Source: Modicisalibacter radicis (GTDB lineage: Bacteria > Pseudomonadota > Gammaproteobacteria > Pseudomonadales > Halomonadaceae). From it: DNA of 64,000 bases. Under the pieces are notes generated by a model that ran no database searches, was not told where the DNA came from, and was given only the letters and a program-made list of their open reading frames with translations. Made by a program: the position numbers and the translations under genes. Below are positions 28,144-38,647 of this stretch, piece after piece. The stretch covers positions 1-64,000 of the forward strand of contig NZ_CAAHFN010000022.1 of assembly GCF_900961225.1 (NCBI RefSeq). The letters are read 5' to 3'. The first letter of the stretch is position 1; each line of letters starts with the position of its first letter.

Positions 28144-28625
28144 GCGGCGCGGTCAGCGGCCCCGAACGCCCCCGGCGCCAGGCTCGTCGCACGCTGCCGG
28201 CACGCAAGCGCATCGCGCTGATCGCCCACGATGCCAAGAAGGCGGAGCTGCTCGAATGGGCGGGCCGCTGGCGCGAGACGCTCGCCGGCCACCAGCTGGT
28301 GGGCACCGGCACCACCGCCAAGCGCGTCGCGGCGGACCTGGGACTCACGGTCGAAGGGCTGATGAGCGGGCCTCTGGGCGGCGATCAGCAGATCGGCGCA
28401 CGCATCGCCGAACGGCGTCTCGACCTGTTGATCTTCTTCTGGGACCCGTTCTCGCCGATGCCCCACGACCCCGACGTCAAGGCGCTGCTGCGCCTGGCCG
28501 CACTGTGGAACATCCCGGTCGCCTGCAACGCCGCCAGCGCCGACTTCATGATCAGCTCGGCCTACCTGGCGGAAGATTACGACATCGCCACGCCCGATGC
28601 CGATGACTGGCTGGCCGCGCGCTGA
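28140..28625 (+). CDS. mgsA: Methylglyoxal synthase
   Basis: This enzyme turns dihydroxyacetone phosphate into methylglyoxal and phosphate, bypassing lower glycolysis when phosphate is short or sugar phosphates pile up. It has 161 residues. Landmarks are [19 protein letters not shown], the phosphate-binding loop [19 protein letters not shown], the [12 protein letters not shown] segment with the catalytic aspartate region, and [13 protein letters not shown]. The start overlaps the pykA stop, so the two are translationally coupled; the longer frame upstream is a shadow of pykA. A strong terminator follows. Confidence 0.95.
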   Translation: MSGAVSGPERPRRQARRTLPARKRIALIAHDAKKAELLEWAGRWRETLAGHQLVGTGTTAKRVAADLGLTVEGLMSGPLGGDQQIGARIAERRLDLLIFFWDPFSPMPHDPDVKALLRLAALWNIPVACNAASADFMISSAYLAEDYDIATPDADDWLAAR

Positions 28626-28650
28626 ACCCTCGGCCACCCTGGACTCCGTG

Positions 28651-28687
28651 AAACGCCCTGCCCCGCGATGCGGGTCAGGGCGTTTTT
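28651..28687 (+). terminator. Rho-independent terminator of pykA-mgsA
   Basis: AAACGCCCTG, a C-rich inner stem (CCCGC/GCGGG) and CAGGGCGTTTTT form a long GC-rich hairpin with five T residues on the plus strand, 25 bases after the mgsA stop. The other strand ends only in TTTC, so it acts mainly on the plus-strand transcript. Confidence 0.9.
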
Positions 28688-28722
28688 CGATCGCTGCGGC
28701 CTGCCGGCCAGGCCCGCAGGCG

Positions 28723-31170
28723 TCAGCTGTCGCCGCTTTCCGGGGGCGTGTCGCTTCCCTGGGCGGGTGTCTTGCCGGTACCGTGCCGGGTAGCCTTCGC
28801 GCCACGCTTGCCCGTTCGCCTGGACGAGCCGTCGGTCGAGGCATCGGCCGCCGGCGCTTCGCCCGTCTTGCCGGTTGCCGAGCCACGCCCGGACGCATCG
28901 CCAGCGGCGACGGGCTTGGCTGAGGGCGCATCGGCGCCATCCTCGCCTTGCCCCTCGAGCGCCGGCTCGGGTGGCGTTTCCGGCTTGGCCCGTTCGAACA
29001 GGTTGCGCACCCGGCCGAGGCGTGCCCGGGTCCGTTCGGACAGTGGCGCACTGGCCTCGACGACATGCTCGATATGCGCAAGATGTGCGTCGATGGCCTG
29101 CGCATTCTGGCCTTCGAGCAGCCTCGGCAGCGCCTCCAGCGCCGCCAGCGAATCCAGCTTGAGAATGAAGAACTGTTCGCGGACCAGCGCCTTGAACGCG
29201 GTCAGATCGATATCCGGCTCGATCTGGGCACGCGTCTCCTTGAGTCGCTGAAAGTTGCGCTCGTCGGTGGACGGCGCGCCACCGAGCACGAAGATCAGCG
29301 CACGCATCACCGCATGGTGGCTGTCGCCCTCGGCGATCCTGCCGCGCAAGGCTTCCATGCGCTGGGCGATGAAGCGGCTGTGCTCGGGTTCGAGCCCGGG
29401 ACGGCGGTTGGGCACCTCGCCCCGGTCGACGCCGAGCCCGGCCAGCGTCTGCAGCCAGGGCTGACCGTAGGTCTTCAGGAACAGCGCCTCGATGCCCCGG
29501 TCGCGCACGTCGCGAAAGGCGTTCAAGGCGTTGACGACCTGATCCGAGAACATGCCCTCGGCGACCCGGAACGGATTGTCGCCGCCGACCGGCGCACGAT
29601 TGGCCTTGACGTAATCGGCCATCACCGGCAGCGGAACGCTGGCCGGGTTGCGATCCGAGAGCAGCTTGTAGCCCAGCCGGATGGGATGCATGCGGCGTAT
29701 CCAGCGCGCCGCCTCGGGGGTCATGATCGCCTGCATCCAGGGCTGCGCGTAGCGCTGGTAGAGCCCCAGGTTGATCTCCGAGACCCGCGCCAGGGTGGCG
29801 AAGCGCCGCTCATCTTCATGAATCGGCTGGACAATGGCGTTGATGTCGTCGAGATCGCGCGGGGTGAACTCGAGCAGGTAATCGCCGTCGACGTGCTGCC
29901 GCTCGGGCTCGCTGGCGGGGCGTTCGTTGACCGTGGTCTCGTAGAGGCCGGGCGGCAGGATGTCGATATAGTCCATGTTCGCCGTGAACTCGGTATGTTC
30001 CTTGCGCGAGACGCTGCCCGAGACGAAGATCCCCAGATGACCGGTGGTGTCGTGGACGCAATAGACGATGGTCTGGCCGTTGGCCTGGATGTCGTCGACG
30101 CTGCCGTAGAGGTCGGTAATCCAGCCCAGCGCCTGTGGCGGCGGCGTGATGTCGTCGCCCTTCGAGCAGAACACCACGATCGGCGAGCGCACGTTGCGCA
30201 GGTCGATGCGCCGCCCGTCGCGGGTCTGCAGCTGGGCGCTGCTCAACCGGTTGCCGATGAACAGGTTGTCGACGATGTACTGGATCTCGGCGCCGTCGAG
30301 GACCACGTGCCCGCCCCACCAGCGCTCGAACTCCAGGTAGCGACGCGACTCGCTGTCGACGTTGGCGAACAGGTTGTACTGCTTGCTCCACAGCGTATTG
30401 GCCGGGTTCAGCTTCTCGAAGTTCTGCACCAGCCAGGCGCCATCGAAATTGCCCGCCCCCAGATCACTGGCGAAGGCGGTCAGCCAGCTACCGCCGAGCA
30501 TGCCGCCGGAATAACGCATCGGCGCCTTGCCACGCTCGCCGGCCCAGTAGGACAGCGGCGCGCCGGCGATCAGGATCGGGCCGAAGCAATCGGGTTCCAG
30601 CGCCGCCGCCATCATCAATTGCCAACCGGCCTGGCAATTGCCGACGACCATCGGCTTCTCGTCGGTCTGCGGATGGCGTTCGATGATCCGGCGCAGGAAA
30701 TGCGCCTCCGCCTCGACCACATCCTCCACCGTCTGACCGGGCACCGGAAACGGCAGAAAGCCGATGAAATAGCAGGGGTGGCCGGCACGCAGCGCCACGC
30801 CGATCTCGCTGTCGGGCTTGAAGCCGCCGATGCCCGGCCCATGACCGGCGCGCGGATCGACGACCACGAACGGTCGCATGTCCTCGTCGATGTCGATGCC
30901 GTCGGGCGGCAGCACGCGCATCAGCTCGTAATTGACCGGACGCGGCAGATCCCGACCGTCGAACAGCATCTCGGTCTCGAAACCCAGCACGCTGGGGCGG
31001 GTCTTTTCCATGTGCTCGAGGTACTGGTTTCCCCGCTGTCGCATGACGTCCAGATAGAGCACGCTGCGCTCGGCGGTGTCACGCCAGTAGTCGATGGCGG
31101 CGCGACCGATCCCCAGCGGATCCCAGAAGGTCGAGGCCGCCTGCGCCATGGAGGCATAAAGAGGCAACAT
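28723..31170 (-). CDS. DUF3141 protein, PHA-synthase-like alpha/beta hydrolase
   Basis: This is an 815-residue protein with an alpha/beta-hydrolase core of the polyhydroxyalkanoate-synthase type. The nucleophile elbow is GNCQAGW with C179, and the acid and base candidates are D340 (in FCSKGDD) and H378 (in HDTTGHLG). A cysteine nucleophile instead of serine is what PhaC enzymes use. The first 60 residues resemble the PhaC N-terminal helical part (YWRDTAERSVLYLDVMRQRGNQY). The last 100 residues are low-complexity Ala/Gly/Thr/Lys/Pro. The family name is DUF3141. True PHA polymerisation is unproven; some other acyl transfer is possible. The start ATG 31170 has GGGAG upstream, and the open extension to 31377 is unsupported. 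It is monocistronic. Confidence 0.85.
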   Translation of the reverse strand: MLPLYASMAQAASTFWDPLGIGRAAIDYWRDTAERSVLYLDVMRQRGNQYLEHMEKTRPSVLGFETEMLFDGRDLPRPVNYELMRVLPPDGIDIDEDMRPFVVVDPRAGHGPGIGGFKPDSEIGVALRAGHPCYFIGFLPFPVPGQTVEDVVEAEAHFLRRIIERHPQTDEKPMVVGNCQAGWQLMMAAALEPDCFGPILIAGAPLSYWAGERGKAPMRYSGGMLGGSWLTAFASDLGAGNFDGAWLVQNFEKLNPANTLWSKQYNLFANVDSESRRYLEFERWWGGHVVLDGAEIQYIVDNLFIGNRLSSAQLQTRDGRRIDLRNVRSPIVVFCSKGDDITPPPQALGWITDLYGSVDDIQANGQTIVYCVHDTTGHLGIFVSGSVSRKEHTEFTANMDYIDILPPGLYETTVNERPASEPERQHVDGDYLLEFTPRDLDDINAIVQPIHEDERRFATLARVSEINLGLYQRYAQPWMQAIMTPEAARWIRRMHPIRLGYKLLSDRNPASVPLPVMADYVKANRAPVGGDNPFRVAEGMFSDQVVNALNAFRDVRDRGIEALFLKTYGQPWLQTLAGLGVDRGEVPNRRPGLEPEHSRFIAQRMEALRGRIAEGDSHHAVMRALIFVLGGAPSTDERNFQRLKETRAQIEPDIDLTAFKALVREQFFILKLDSLAALEALPRLLEGQNAQAIDAHLAHIEHVVEASAPLSERTRARLGRVRNLFERAKPETPPEPALEGQGEDGADAPSAKPVAAGDASGRGSATGKTGEAPAADASTDGSSRRTGKRGAKATRHGTGKTPAQGSDTPPESGDS

Positions 31171-31419
31171 GGTGAAAGCTCCCGTAATGGCTTTGCTGCA
31201 CTGCAAGATAAGGGTAACGCCATATCGCCTGTCGTGCAGCCGACAATAGCACTCGATTGCGGGTTCATTTCGGATAATGGCGCGGCCGGGCGGCATCGGG
31301 CGGCGCCTGGAAGGCATACGCAAGCGAAAGCGCGGCATCTGCCGCGCGGCGGCCGTCAGCGCCTGACGGACCGCCATGCCGGCACCGGCCGCCGGCCCGC
31401 TTGAAACGCTGTCGCGACT

Positions 31420-31758
31420 TCAGGGCACCAGCGGCGGCTCGGGATCGTCGCGTCGCGTCGTGAGAGTTTCGTCCGGCGCCCCGGCCGGCGCTCCGTCGCC
31501 AGGCCCCCGCCTGGCTTCATGTTCCGGAAGCGAGGCGCTACGCTCGCGCTCGTTGCGTGCCTGCCAGGCCAGTGCCCCGGCCCCGGCCACGAGCCCGTAC
31601 TTGAGGGCCTTGCCGAGCACGCCGCGCCCGTGGCGGCTGCTCAGCAACAGCCCGAGCGCACCGCCCATCAGCGCGCTGCGGCCATCGACGCGGCGCGCCT
31701 GGCTGTACCATTGGTCGACCAGGCGGGCCAGTTCGTCACTACGATGCTTGTCATCCAT
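31420..31758 (-). CDS. Small membrane protein resembling the DUF533 N-terminal region
   Basis: This 112-residue protein has GGAGAA before ATG 31758. After a charged 25-residue start it has GGALGLLLSSRHGRGVLGKALKYGLVAGAGALAWQ, which resembles the glycine-rich hydrophobic segment of YebE/DUF533 inner-membrane proteins. However, it lacks their TerB-like C-terminal domain and ends in a Pro/Asp/Arg-rich tail. It is probably inserted in the inner membrane. It lies alone between the DUF3141 gene and pyruvate carboxylase; function is unknown. Confidence 0.65.
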   Translation of the reverse strand: MDDKHRSDELARLVDQWYSQARRVDGRSALMGGALGLLLSSRHGRGVLGKALKYGLVAGAGALAWQARNERERSASLPEHEARRGPGDGAPAGAPDETLTTRRDDPEPPLVP

Positions 31759-31895
31759 GCTGTCTTCTCCGAAGTGGGCTGACGTTTGCTCACCTTAACT
31801 ACTAGCCGTCCCTGCGCCAGTTGCAAGTCCCGACGCGCATCGCCGGTTCGCCGCGCGCGCCGTCAGCCGCTCGCCCGGGCCGGCCGGCGCACGAC

Positions 31896-33698
31896 TCAGT
31901 CGATCTCGACCAGCACTTCGCCCGGGGTGACGCGATCGCCACGCGCAACGTGAACGGCCTGCACGGTGCCGGCCACCCGGGCATGGACTTCGGTTTCCAT
32001 CTTCATCGCCTCGGTGACCAGTACCGGCTGGCCGGCCTCGACAGTTTCGCCGACGGTGACCAGCACATCGACGATGTTGCCCGGCATCGAGGTGGTGACA
32101 TGCCCCGGCGCACTGGCCTTGGCGCGCCCCGGCGTCGCGGCGCCGACATAATCGTCCTTGGCCTCGAAGACCACCTCCTCGGGCATGCCGTCGAGGGTCA
32201 GGTAGACCTGACGCTTGCCGCCGGTGTTGCGCCCCACGCCGGTGATCTGCACTTCGTAGGATTCGCCATGCACGTCGATCACGAATTCGGTCGGGACACC
32301 CTCGGTTGCCGGACGCCCCGCCGCGGCATCGGGCGCGGGCAACGGCTCGGGGCTGAGGGTGCCGTCGCGCCGTCCCTGCAGGAAATCGCGCCCCAGCTCA
32401 GGGAACATGGCGAAGGTCAGCACGTCCTCCTCGCCCTCGGCCAGCTCACCGATCTCGCGGCTCAGGCGCTCCATCTCGGGTGCCAGCAGATCGGCCGGCC
32501 GCCCCTCCTCGACCGGCTGGTTGCCGATCGCCCGGCGCCGGATCTCGGCGTCGACCTCGGCCGGGGGCTGGCCGTAGCCGCCCTGCAGGTAGCGCTTGAC
32601 CTCGTTGGTGATGGCCTTGTAGCGCTCGCCGGTGAGCACGTTCATCACCGCCTGGGTGCCGACGATCTGGGAAGTCGGCGTGACCAGCGGCGGGTAGCCG
32701 AGATCGGCGCGCACCCGCGGGATCTCGGCGAACACCTCGCGAATCCGCGACAGCGCGTTCTGTTCCTTGAGCTGATTGGCCAGGTTGGACATCATCCCGC
32801 CCGGCACCTGGTTGATCTGCACCGAGACATCCTCGCGGGTGAACTCGCTCTCGAAGGCAGCGTATTTCTTGCGCACCTCGCGGAAGTAGTCGCCGACCTC
32901 CTTGAGCGCCTCGAGATCGAGCCCGGTGTCGTGACCGGTGCCGGCGAAAGCGGCGACCATCGCTTCGGTGGACGGGTGGCTGGTGCCACCGGCGAAGCCG
33001 GAATTGCAGGTATCGATGTGTCGGCAGCCCGCCTCGACGGCCTTGAGGTGGCACAGCGACGAAAGCCCCGAGGTGGCATGGGCGTGCAGATGGATGGGCA
33101 CGCCCACCGCCTCGACCAGCGCCGCCACCAGCCGTTCGGTGGCGTAAGGGGTGAGCAGGCCCGCCATGTCCTTGATGGCGATCGAATCGGCCCCCATGTC
33201 GACCAGCCGCCGGGCCTGCTCGACGAACATTTCCAGAGTGTGCACCGGGCTGACCGTGTAGCACAGCGTGCCCTGGGCGTGCTTGCCGCTGGCCTTGACC
33301 GCGCGCATTGCGGTTTCCAGGTTGCGCAGGTCGTTGAGCGCGTCGAACACCCGGAAGATGTCGACGCCGTCATCGGCGGCCTTGGCGACGAAGCGCTCGA
33401 CCACGTCGTCGGCGTAGTGCCGGTAGCCCAGCAGATTCTGACCGCGCAGCAGCATCTGCAGCGGCGTTTCGGGCAGCGCCGCCTTGAGCCGGCGCAGCCG
33501 CTCCCAGGGGTCCTCCTTGAGGAAACGCACGCAGGCATCGAAGGTCGCCCCGCCCCACACTTCCAGAGCGTGAAAGCCGATCGCATCGAGCTGGGGGCAG
33601 ATCGGCAGCATGTCCTCGGTGCGCAGGCGAGTGGCGATCAGCGACTGATGGCCATCGCGCAGCACCACGTCGGTGATGTTGACGCGTTCGGGGTTCAT
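31896..33698 (-). CDS. pycB: Pyruvate carboxylase subunit B (carboxyltransferase and biotin carrier)
   Basis: This is the biotin-bearing carboxyltransferase that forms oxaloacetate from pyruvate. It has 600 residues. The TIM-barrel carboxyltransferase opens with VVLRDGHQSLIATRLRTEDM and includes the metal-binding HLHAHATSG. The conserved allosteric-type region follows, then a Pro/Ala linker and the C-terminal biotinyl domain with K566 in EAMKMETE. The same architecture serves OadA of sodium-pumping oxaloacetate decarboxylase. The adjacent biotin-carboxylase gene and LysR regulator, and the absence of membrane subunits OadB and OadG, favour two-subunit pyruvate carboxylase as in Pseudomonas. 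AAGGAG precedes ATG 33698, ten bases after the pycA stop. Confidence 0.93.
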   Translation of the reverse strand: MNPERVNITDVVLRDGHQSLIATRLRTEDMLPICPQLDAIGFHALEVWGGATFDACVRFLKEDPWERLRRLKAALPETPLQMLLRGQNLLGYRHYADDVVERFVAKAADDGVDIFRVFDALNDLRNLETAMRAVKASGKHAQGTLCYTVSPVHTLEMFVEQARRLVDMGADSIAIKDMAGLLTPYATERLVAALVEAVGVPIHLHAHATSGLSSLCHLKAVEAGCRHIDTCNSGFAGGTSHPSTEAMVAAFAGTGHDTGLDLEALKEVGDYFREVRKKYAAFESEFTREDVSVQINQVPGGMMSNLANQLKEQNALSRIREVFAEIPRVRADLGYPPLVTPTSQIVGTQAVMNVLTGERYKAITNEVKRYLQGGYGQPPAEVDAEIRRRAIGNQPVEEGRPADLLAPEMERLSREIGELAEGEEDVLTFAMFPELGRDFLQGRRDGTLSPEPLPAPDAAAGRPATEGVPTEFVIDVHGESYEVQITGVGRNTGGKRQVYLTLDGMPEEVVFEAKDDYVGAATPGRAKASAPGHVTTSMPGNIVDVLVTVGETVEAGQPVLVTEAMKMETEVHARVAGTVQAVHVARGDRVTPGEVLVEID

Positions 33699-33708
33699 CC
33701 AGGACTCC

Positions 33709-35124
<1,416 letters not shown>

Positions 35125-35243
35125 AGGCGATCCTCTTGGGTTGCGTCCACGGTGGCCATGCGAAACACTAGTGAGTTGCCCGCACGCGGCATCGACCGTG
35201 TCTGGATGTGCCTTTACGCTACCCGGCAGGGTACCAATAGAAA

Positions 35244-35285
35244 AATTGATATTTTTTTGCCAACCTATAAGGGACGGCTTATACC
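35244..35285. promoter_or_regulatory. Overlapping divergent promoters of pycA and its LysR regulator
   Basis: The 179-base gap between the genes has an unusually AT-rich core. On the minus strand, TTGGCA, 16 bases and TCTATT could drive pycA. On the plus strand, TTGCCA (35258-35263), 16 bases and TATACC (35280-35285) could drive the LysR gene. The two -35 boxes overlap, a common layout for LysR-controlled divergent pairs. The operator itself is not resolved. Confidence 0.5.
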
Positions 35286-35303
35286 TCTAACGCGGAAACT
35301 GTC

Positions 35304-36299
35304 ATGTCGCGCCCCCATCTGCTCAATCGCCTGACCTTTCGCCAGCTTCAGGTCTTCCAGGCCGTGCATCGCCAGCAGTCCTATTCGCGTGCCGCCGAGC
35401 AACTGGGCCTGACCCAACCGGCGGTCAGCGCGCAGATCCGGCAGCTCGAGCAGGCCCTGGAACAGCCGCTGTTCAAGTACGCCGGCAAGACGCTGCACGT
35501 GCTGCCGGCCGCCGACGCCCTGGCAGCCACGGTGCAGTCGATCTTCGGCCAGGTATCGAGCCTGCAGATGGAACTCTCCGAGCTGGCCGGCACCATCCGC
35601 GGCGAACTCAATCTGACCGCGGTCTCCACCGCGCAATATGTCGTGCCGCACATCCTGGCGCGGTTTCGCGCCCGCTACCCCGAAGTACAGATTCGCCTGC
35701 GGGTGTGCAACCGCGGCCAGGCCCTGGAGCGCCTCGCCGAACGCCGCGACGACCTGGTCATCATGGGCATGGTGCCGGACGATGCCAACCTCGCCTTCAT
35801 GCCGATTCTCGACAACGAGATGATTCCCGTGGTCTGGCCCGGCCATCCGCTGCTCACCGACGACAGGCCGACCTTCGAGGATTTCGCGCGTCACTACGTG
35901 CTGATGCGCGAACCCGGCTCGGGTACCCGCACCGCCTTCGAGGAGTATGCCGCCCGCGAGCGGGTCTCGCTGGCGCACACCATCGAGCTGGGCACCAACG
36001 AGGCGATCAAGCAGGGCGTCATGGCGCACCTCGGGGTAGCCGTCCTGCCCCGCCTGGCGGTGCAGCTGGAGCTGGCCTCGGGCCTGCTGGCCTCGCCCGC
36101 GCTGCCGGGTTTCCCGCTCAAGCGCTCGTGGTGCGCCGTCTATCCCAAGGATCGCTACCCGACTCCGGTGACCGAACTGTTCATGCGCTTTCTGCGCGAA
36201 TTGCTGCCCGAGCTCAACGCGCATTTCAAGGCCCCGCTCGAGCCGATGCCCGGTCACTCGGTGGTCTGCCTGCCACTGCCCGCCACCCATGGCAGTTGA
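35304..36299 (+). CDS. pycR: LysR-family transcriptional regulator, PycR-like
   Basis: This 331-residue protein has the LysR plan. The N-terminal winged helix-turn-helix reads FRQLQVFQAVHRQQSYSRAAEQLGLTQPAVSAQIRQLE, and the C-terminal effector domain (about 95-300) is of the two-lobe type. It is divergent from pycA, exactly where the PycR regulator sits in Pseudomonas aeruginosa. I infer that it controls pycAB. The effector domain resembles CysB/CbbR-type sensors of small organic acids; the ligand is unknown. The regulated promoter is probably the AT-rich region at 35244-35285. Confidence 0.85.
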   Translation: MSRPHLLNRLTFRQLQVFQAVHRQQSYSRAAEQLGLTQPAVSAQIRQLEQALEQPLFKYAGKTLHVLPAADALAATVQSIFGQVSSLQMELSELAGTIRGELNLTAVSTAQYVVPHILARFRARYPEVQIRLRVCNRGQALERLAERRDDLVIMGMVPDDANLAFMPILDNEMIPVVWPGHPLLTDDRPTFEDFARHYVLMREPGSGTRTAFEEYAARERVSLAHTIELGTNEAIKQGVMAHLGVAVLPRLAVQLELASGLLASPALPGFPLKRSWCAVYPKDRYPTPVTELFMRFLRELLPELNAHFKAPLEPMPGHSVVCLPLPATHGS

Positions 36300-36399
36300 T
36301 GTGCCGGCACGCGGGTGAATGTGATAAATTGGGTCCATAGACGCGCCGAGCATGGCAGCCCACATCGCCGAACAGGCCGATCAGAGAGTCAGGTCCGAT

Positions 36400-37452
36400 A
36401 TGAGTGACAAGCCTTCGCAGCCCGTATCCAGCGGCGAGAAGTACCGCAACGAACGCGGCATGTCCGTGATCAAGGACGGCATGAAGCAGCGCAAGCAGGC
36501 CGAGGAGAGTGCGGCCACCGGGCGCAAGCCACCCTGGTTGCGCATCCAGATGCCGGGCGGCGAGCGTTTCGACGCGGTCAAGCGCAACGTCAATGAACAT
36601 CGCCTGAGCACCGTCTGCGCCGAGTCGCACTGTCCCAACATGGGCGAATGCTGGAGCAACGGGACCGCCACCATCATGTTGATGGGCTCGGTATGCACTC
36701 GCGCCTGCCGCTTCTGCGCCGTGGATACCGGCAACCCGCGAGGCTGGCTGGACCACGAGGAGCCCGAGAACACCGCCAAGTCGGTGGAACTGATGGGCCT
36801 GCGCTACATCGTCCTGACCTCGGTCGACCGCGACGATCTCGACGATGGCGGCGCCGCCCACTATGCGGCCTGCATCCGCGCCATCAAGACGCGCACCCCC
36901 GAGGTCGTGGTCGAAGCGCTGACGCCGGATTTCGACGCCAGAGAGTCGGATGTGGAAGCCGTGGTGGATTCGGGGCTGGAGGTCTTCGCCCAGAACGTCG
37001 AAACCGTGGAGCGACTGACCTCGCGGGTTCGCGATCCCCGGGCCGGCTATCGCAAGACCCTGGACGTGCTGGCCCACGCCAAGCGCCATCGCCCGGACGT
37101 GCTGACCAAGACCAGCCTGATGCTGGGGCTGGGCGAAACCGACGACGAGATCCTCGCCACCTTCGACGACCTCAAGGCCATCGGCGTGGATATCGTGACG
37201 CTCGGCCAGTACCTGCGCCCCACCAAGAACCACCTGCCGGTGGAGCGCTGGGTCACGCCGGACGAATTCGAGCGCTATCGCCAGTTGGGCCTGGAAAAAG
37301 GCTTCATGGAAGTGGCGGCCGGCCCGCTGGTTCGTTCCAGCTACCGGGCCGATCGCGTTTTCGAGAAGAACAACCTGGGGCTCGCCGCGCCCGCCGCCGT
37401 GCCGGGCCAGGAGCCCGACCCCGATATCATTCCGGCGATCAATGTCGGCTAG
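36400..37452 (+). CDS. lipA: Lipoyl synthase
   Basis: This radical SAM enzyme inserts two sulfurs into octanoyl groups bound to E2 and GcvH proteins. It has 350 residues. The auxiliary-cluster cysteines are C73, C78 and C84 ([12 protein letters not shown]). The radical-SAM cysteines are C99, C103 and C106 (CTRACRFC). The C-terminal SSYRA serine is present in [10 protein letters not shown]. The start taken is ATG 36400, though its ribosome-binding site is weak; an ATG 48 bases upstream in frame is possible. The start lies about 100 bases after the LysR gene and the gene runs convergently towards lipB. Substrates include the E2 at 14214-15503. Confidence 0.95.
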   Translation: MSDKPSQPVSSGEKYRNERGMSVIKDGMKQRKQAEESAATGRKPPWLRIQMPGGERFDAVKRNVNEHRLSTVCAESHCPNMGECWSNGTATIMLMGSVCTRACRFCAVDTGNPRGWLDHEEPENTAKSVELMGLRYIVLTSVDRDDLDDGGAAHYAACIRAIKTRTPEVVVEALTPDFDARESDVEAVVDSGLEVFAQNVETVERLTSRVRDPRAGYRKTLDVLAHAKRHRPDVLTKTSLMLGLGETDDEILATFDDLKAIGVDIVTLGQYLRPTKNHLPVERWVTPDEFERYRQLGLEKGFMEVAAGPLVRSSYRADRVFEKNNLGLAAPAAVPGQEPDPDIIPAINVG

Positions 37453-37487
37453 GCCCGAGCGCTCCCGGGCGCCTGCCGCACACCAGC

Positions 37488-37510
37488 GGGCGGGCGATCA
37501 GCCCCCGCCC
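37488..37510 (-). terminator. Hairpin at the lipA/lipB convergent junction
   Basis: GGGCGGG and CCCGCCC with a nine-base loop form a hairpin directly after the lipB stop (minus strand), within the 58 bases separating the convergent lipA and lipB ends. There is no T run, so it may act with Rho or only stabilise the ends. Confidence 0.4.
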
Positions 37511-38215
37511 CTAGACCACCGATTCACTGCTTGATAGCCCCTGCGCCAGGCAGTGCGCCGGCAACTCGCCGGGTGCCGCCGCCTCGGTGTCCCGGCCCAG
37601 CAACCGCGCGAGATGCGCGACCAGCGCCTGCGCCACGCTCGCCAGGCAGGGCCCTTCGACGAAATCGGCGACCCGAACCATCTGCATCCCGGCATAGCCA
37701 CAGGGGTTGATGCGCTGGAAAGGCGACAGGTCGCCCGTCACGTTCAGCGCCACCCCATGGAAGCTGGCTCCGCGCCGAATGCGCAGCCCCAGCGAGGCGA
37801 TCTTGGCCTCACCGACATACACCCCCGGCGCGTCGGGGCGCGCATGCGCCTCGACCCCCTCGTCGCCCAGCACGCCGATCACCGCCTGCTCCAGGGCGGT
37901 GACCAGATCGCGCACGCCGATCCTGGCGCGCCGTACATCGAGCAGGGGGTAGACGACCAGTTGCCCGGGGCCGTGATAGGTGATCTGGCCACCCCGGTCG
38001 GTCTGCACCACCGGAATCTCGCCGGGTAGCAACAGGTGCTCCGGCTTGCCCGCCTGGCCCTGGGTGAAGACCGGTTCATGCTCCACGACCCACAACTGAT
38101 CCTGGGTGTCGCCATCGCGCGTATCGGTCAACTCGCGCATCGCCTGCCATACCGGCAGATAAGGCCGGCGACCCAGCTGGAACACCCTGATCGGCGCTGT
38201 CGAGGCTTCGTCCAT
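37511..38215 (-). CDS. lipB: Octanoyltransferase LipB
   Basis: LipB moves octanoate from acyl carrier protein to lipoyl domains, the step before LipA. It has 234 residues. Landmarks are [16 protein letters not shown], the catalytic-lysine region [15 protein letters not shown] with the nearby HGVALNV, and the cysteine in NPCGYAG. Catalysis in this family uses the Lys and Cys. It starts five bases after the ybeD stop. It is the last gene of the long elongation cluster. Confidence 0.94.
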   Translation of the reverse strand: MDEASTAPIRVFQLGRRPYLPVWQAMRELTDTRDGDTQDQLWVVEHEPVFTQGQAGKPEHLLLPGEIPVVQTDRGGQITYHGPGQLVVYPLLDVRRARIGVRDLVTALEQAVIGVLGDEGVEAHARPDAPGVYVGEAKIASLGLRIRRGASFHGVALNVTGDLSPFQRINPCGYAGMQMVRVADFVEGPCLASVAQALVAHLARLLGRDTEAAAPGELPAHCLAQGLSSSESVV

Positions 38216-38220
38216 CGGCG

Positions 38221-38550
38221 TCAGAGCACCATGTGCACGCGACCGGTCGCCTTGAGCGAGGCGAACAGCGCCTGCAGCTGCTCGTGACCGGTGGCGGTGA
38301 TGGTCACCCGTACGGAGCGGAACTTGCCGTTGCGGCTGTCCACGGCATTGACGGTGCGCCGGTCGAGGCCCGGCGCGTGCGTCTCGATCACTTCCACCAC
38401 GGTAGCTTCGAAATCCGGCGCGGCGTCGCCGACGATCTTGATCGGATAATCGCAGGGAAACTCGACCCTGGGGGCGTCGGGCGCCGCTGCCTCGGGCGAG
38501 GCCGGCTGGGGGTCAGGGACACGCAGGTCCCGGAGAGACTTGTCGGTCAT
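38221..38550 (-). CDS. ybeD: YbeD-family (DUF493) protein
   Basis: This 109-residue protein has the DUF493 ferredoxin-like fold at about 30-109: [19 protein letters not shown], then [24 protein letters not shown] regulatory, ACT-like role is suspected in E. coli, but no reaction is known. The N-terminal 28 residues are a Pro/Ala-rich extension. The start ATG 38550 has only a weak ribosome-binding site. It has its usual position between dacA and lipB. Confidence 0.9.
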   Translation of the reverse strand: MTDKSLRDLRVPDPQPASPEAAAPDAPRVEFPCDYPIKIVGDAAPDFEATVVEVIETHAPGLDRRTVNAVDSRNGKFRSVRVTITATGHEQLQALFASLKATGRVHMVL

Positions 38551-38647
38551 GGCGTTGACTCGATGAAGGGCGTTATCGAGTATTCTACTCAACCTGTTCG
38601 CGGCGACCAAGGACGGGACGCCGGTAGCGCGCCCCGTCCCGCTCCCA

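Noticed and set aside
28948-31404. 818-codon frame opposite the DUF3141 gene
   Set aside because: Antisense shadow; no motif or ribosome-binding site.
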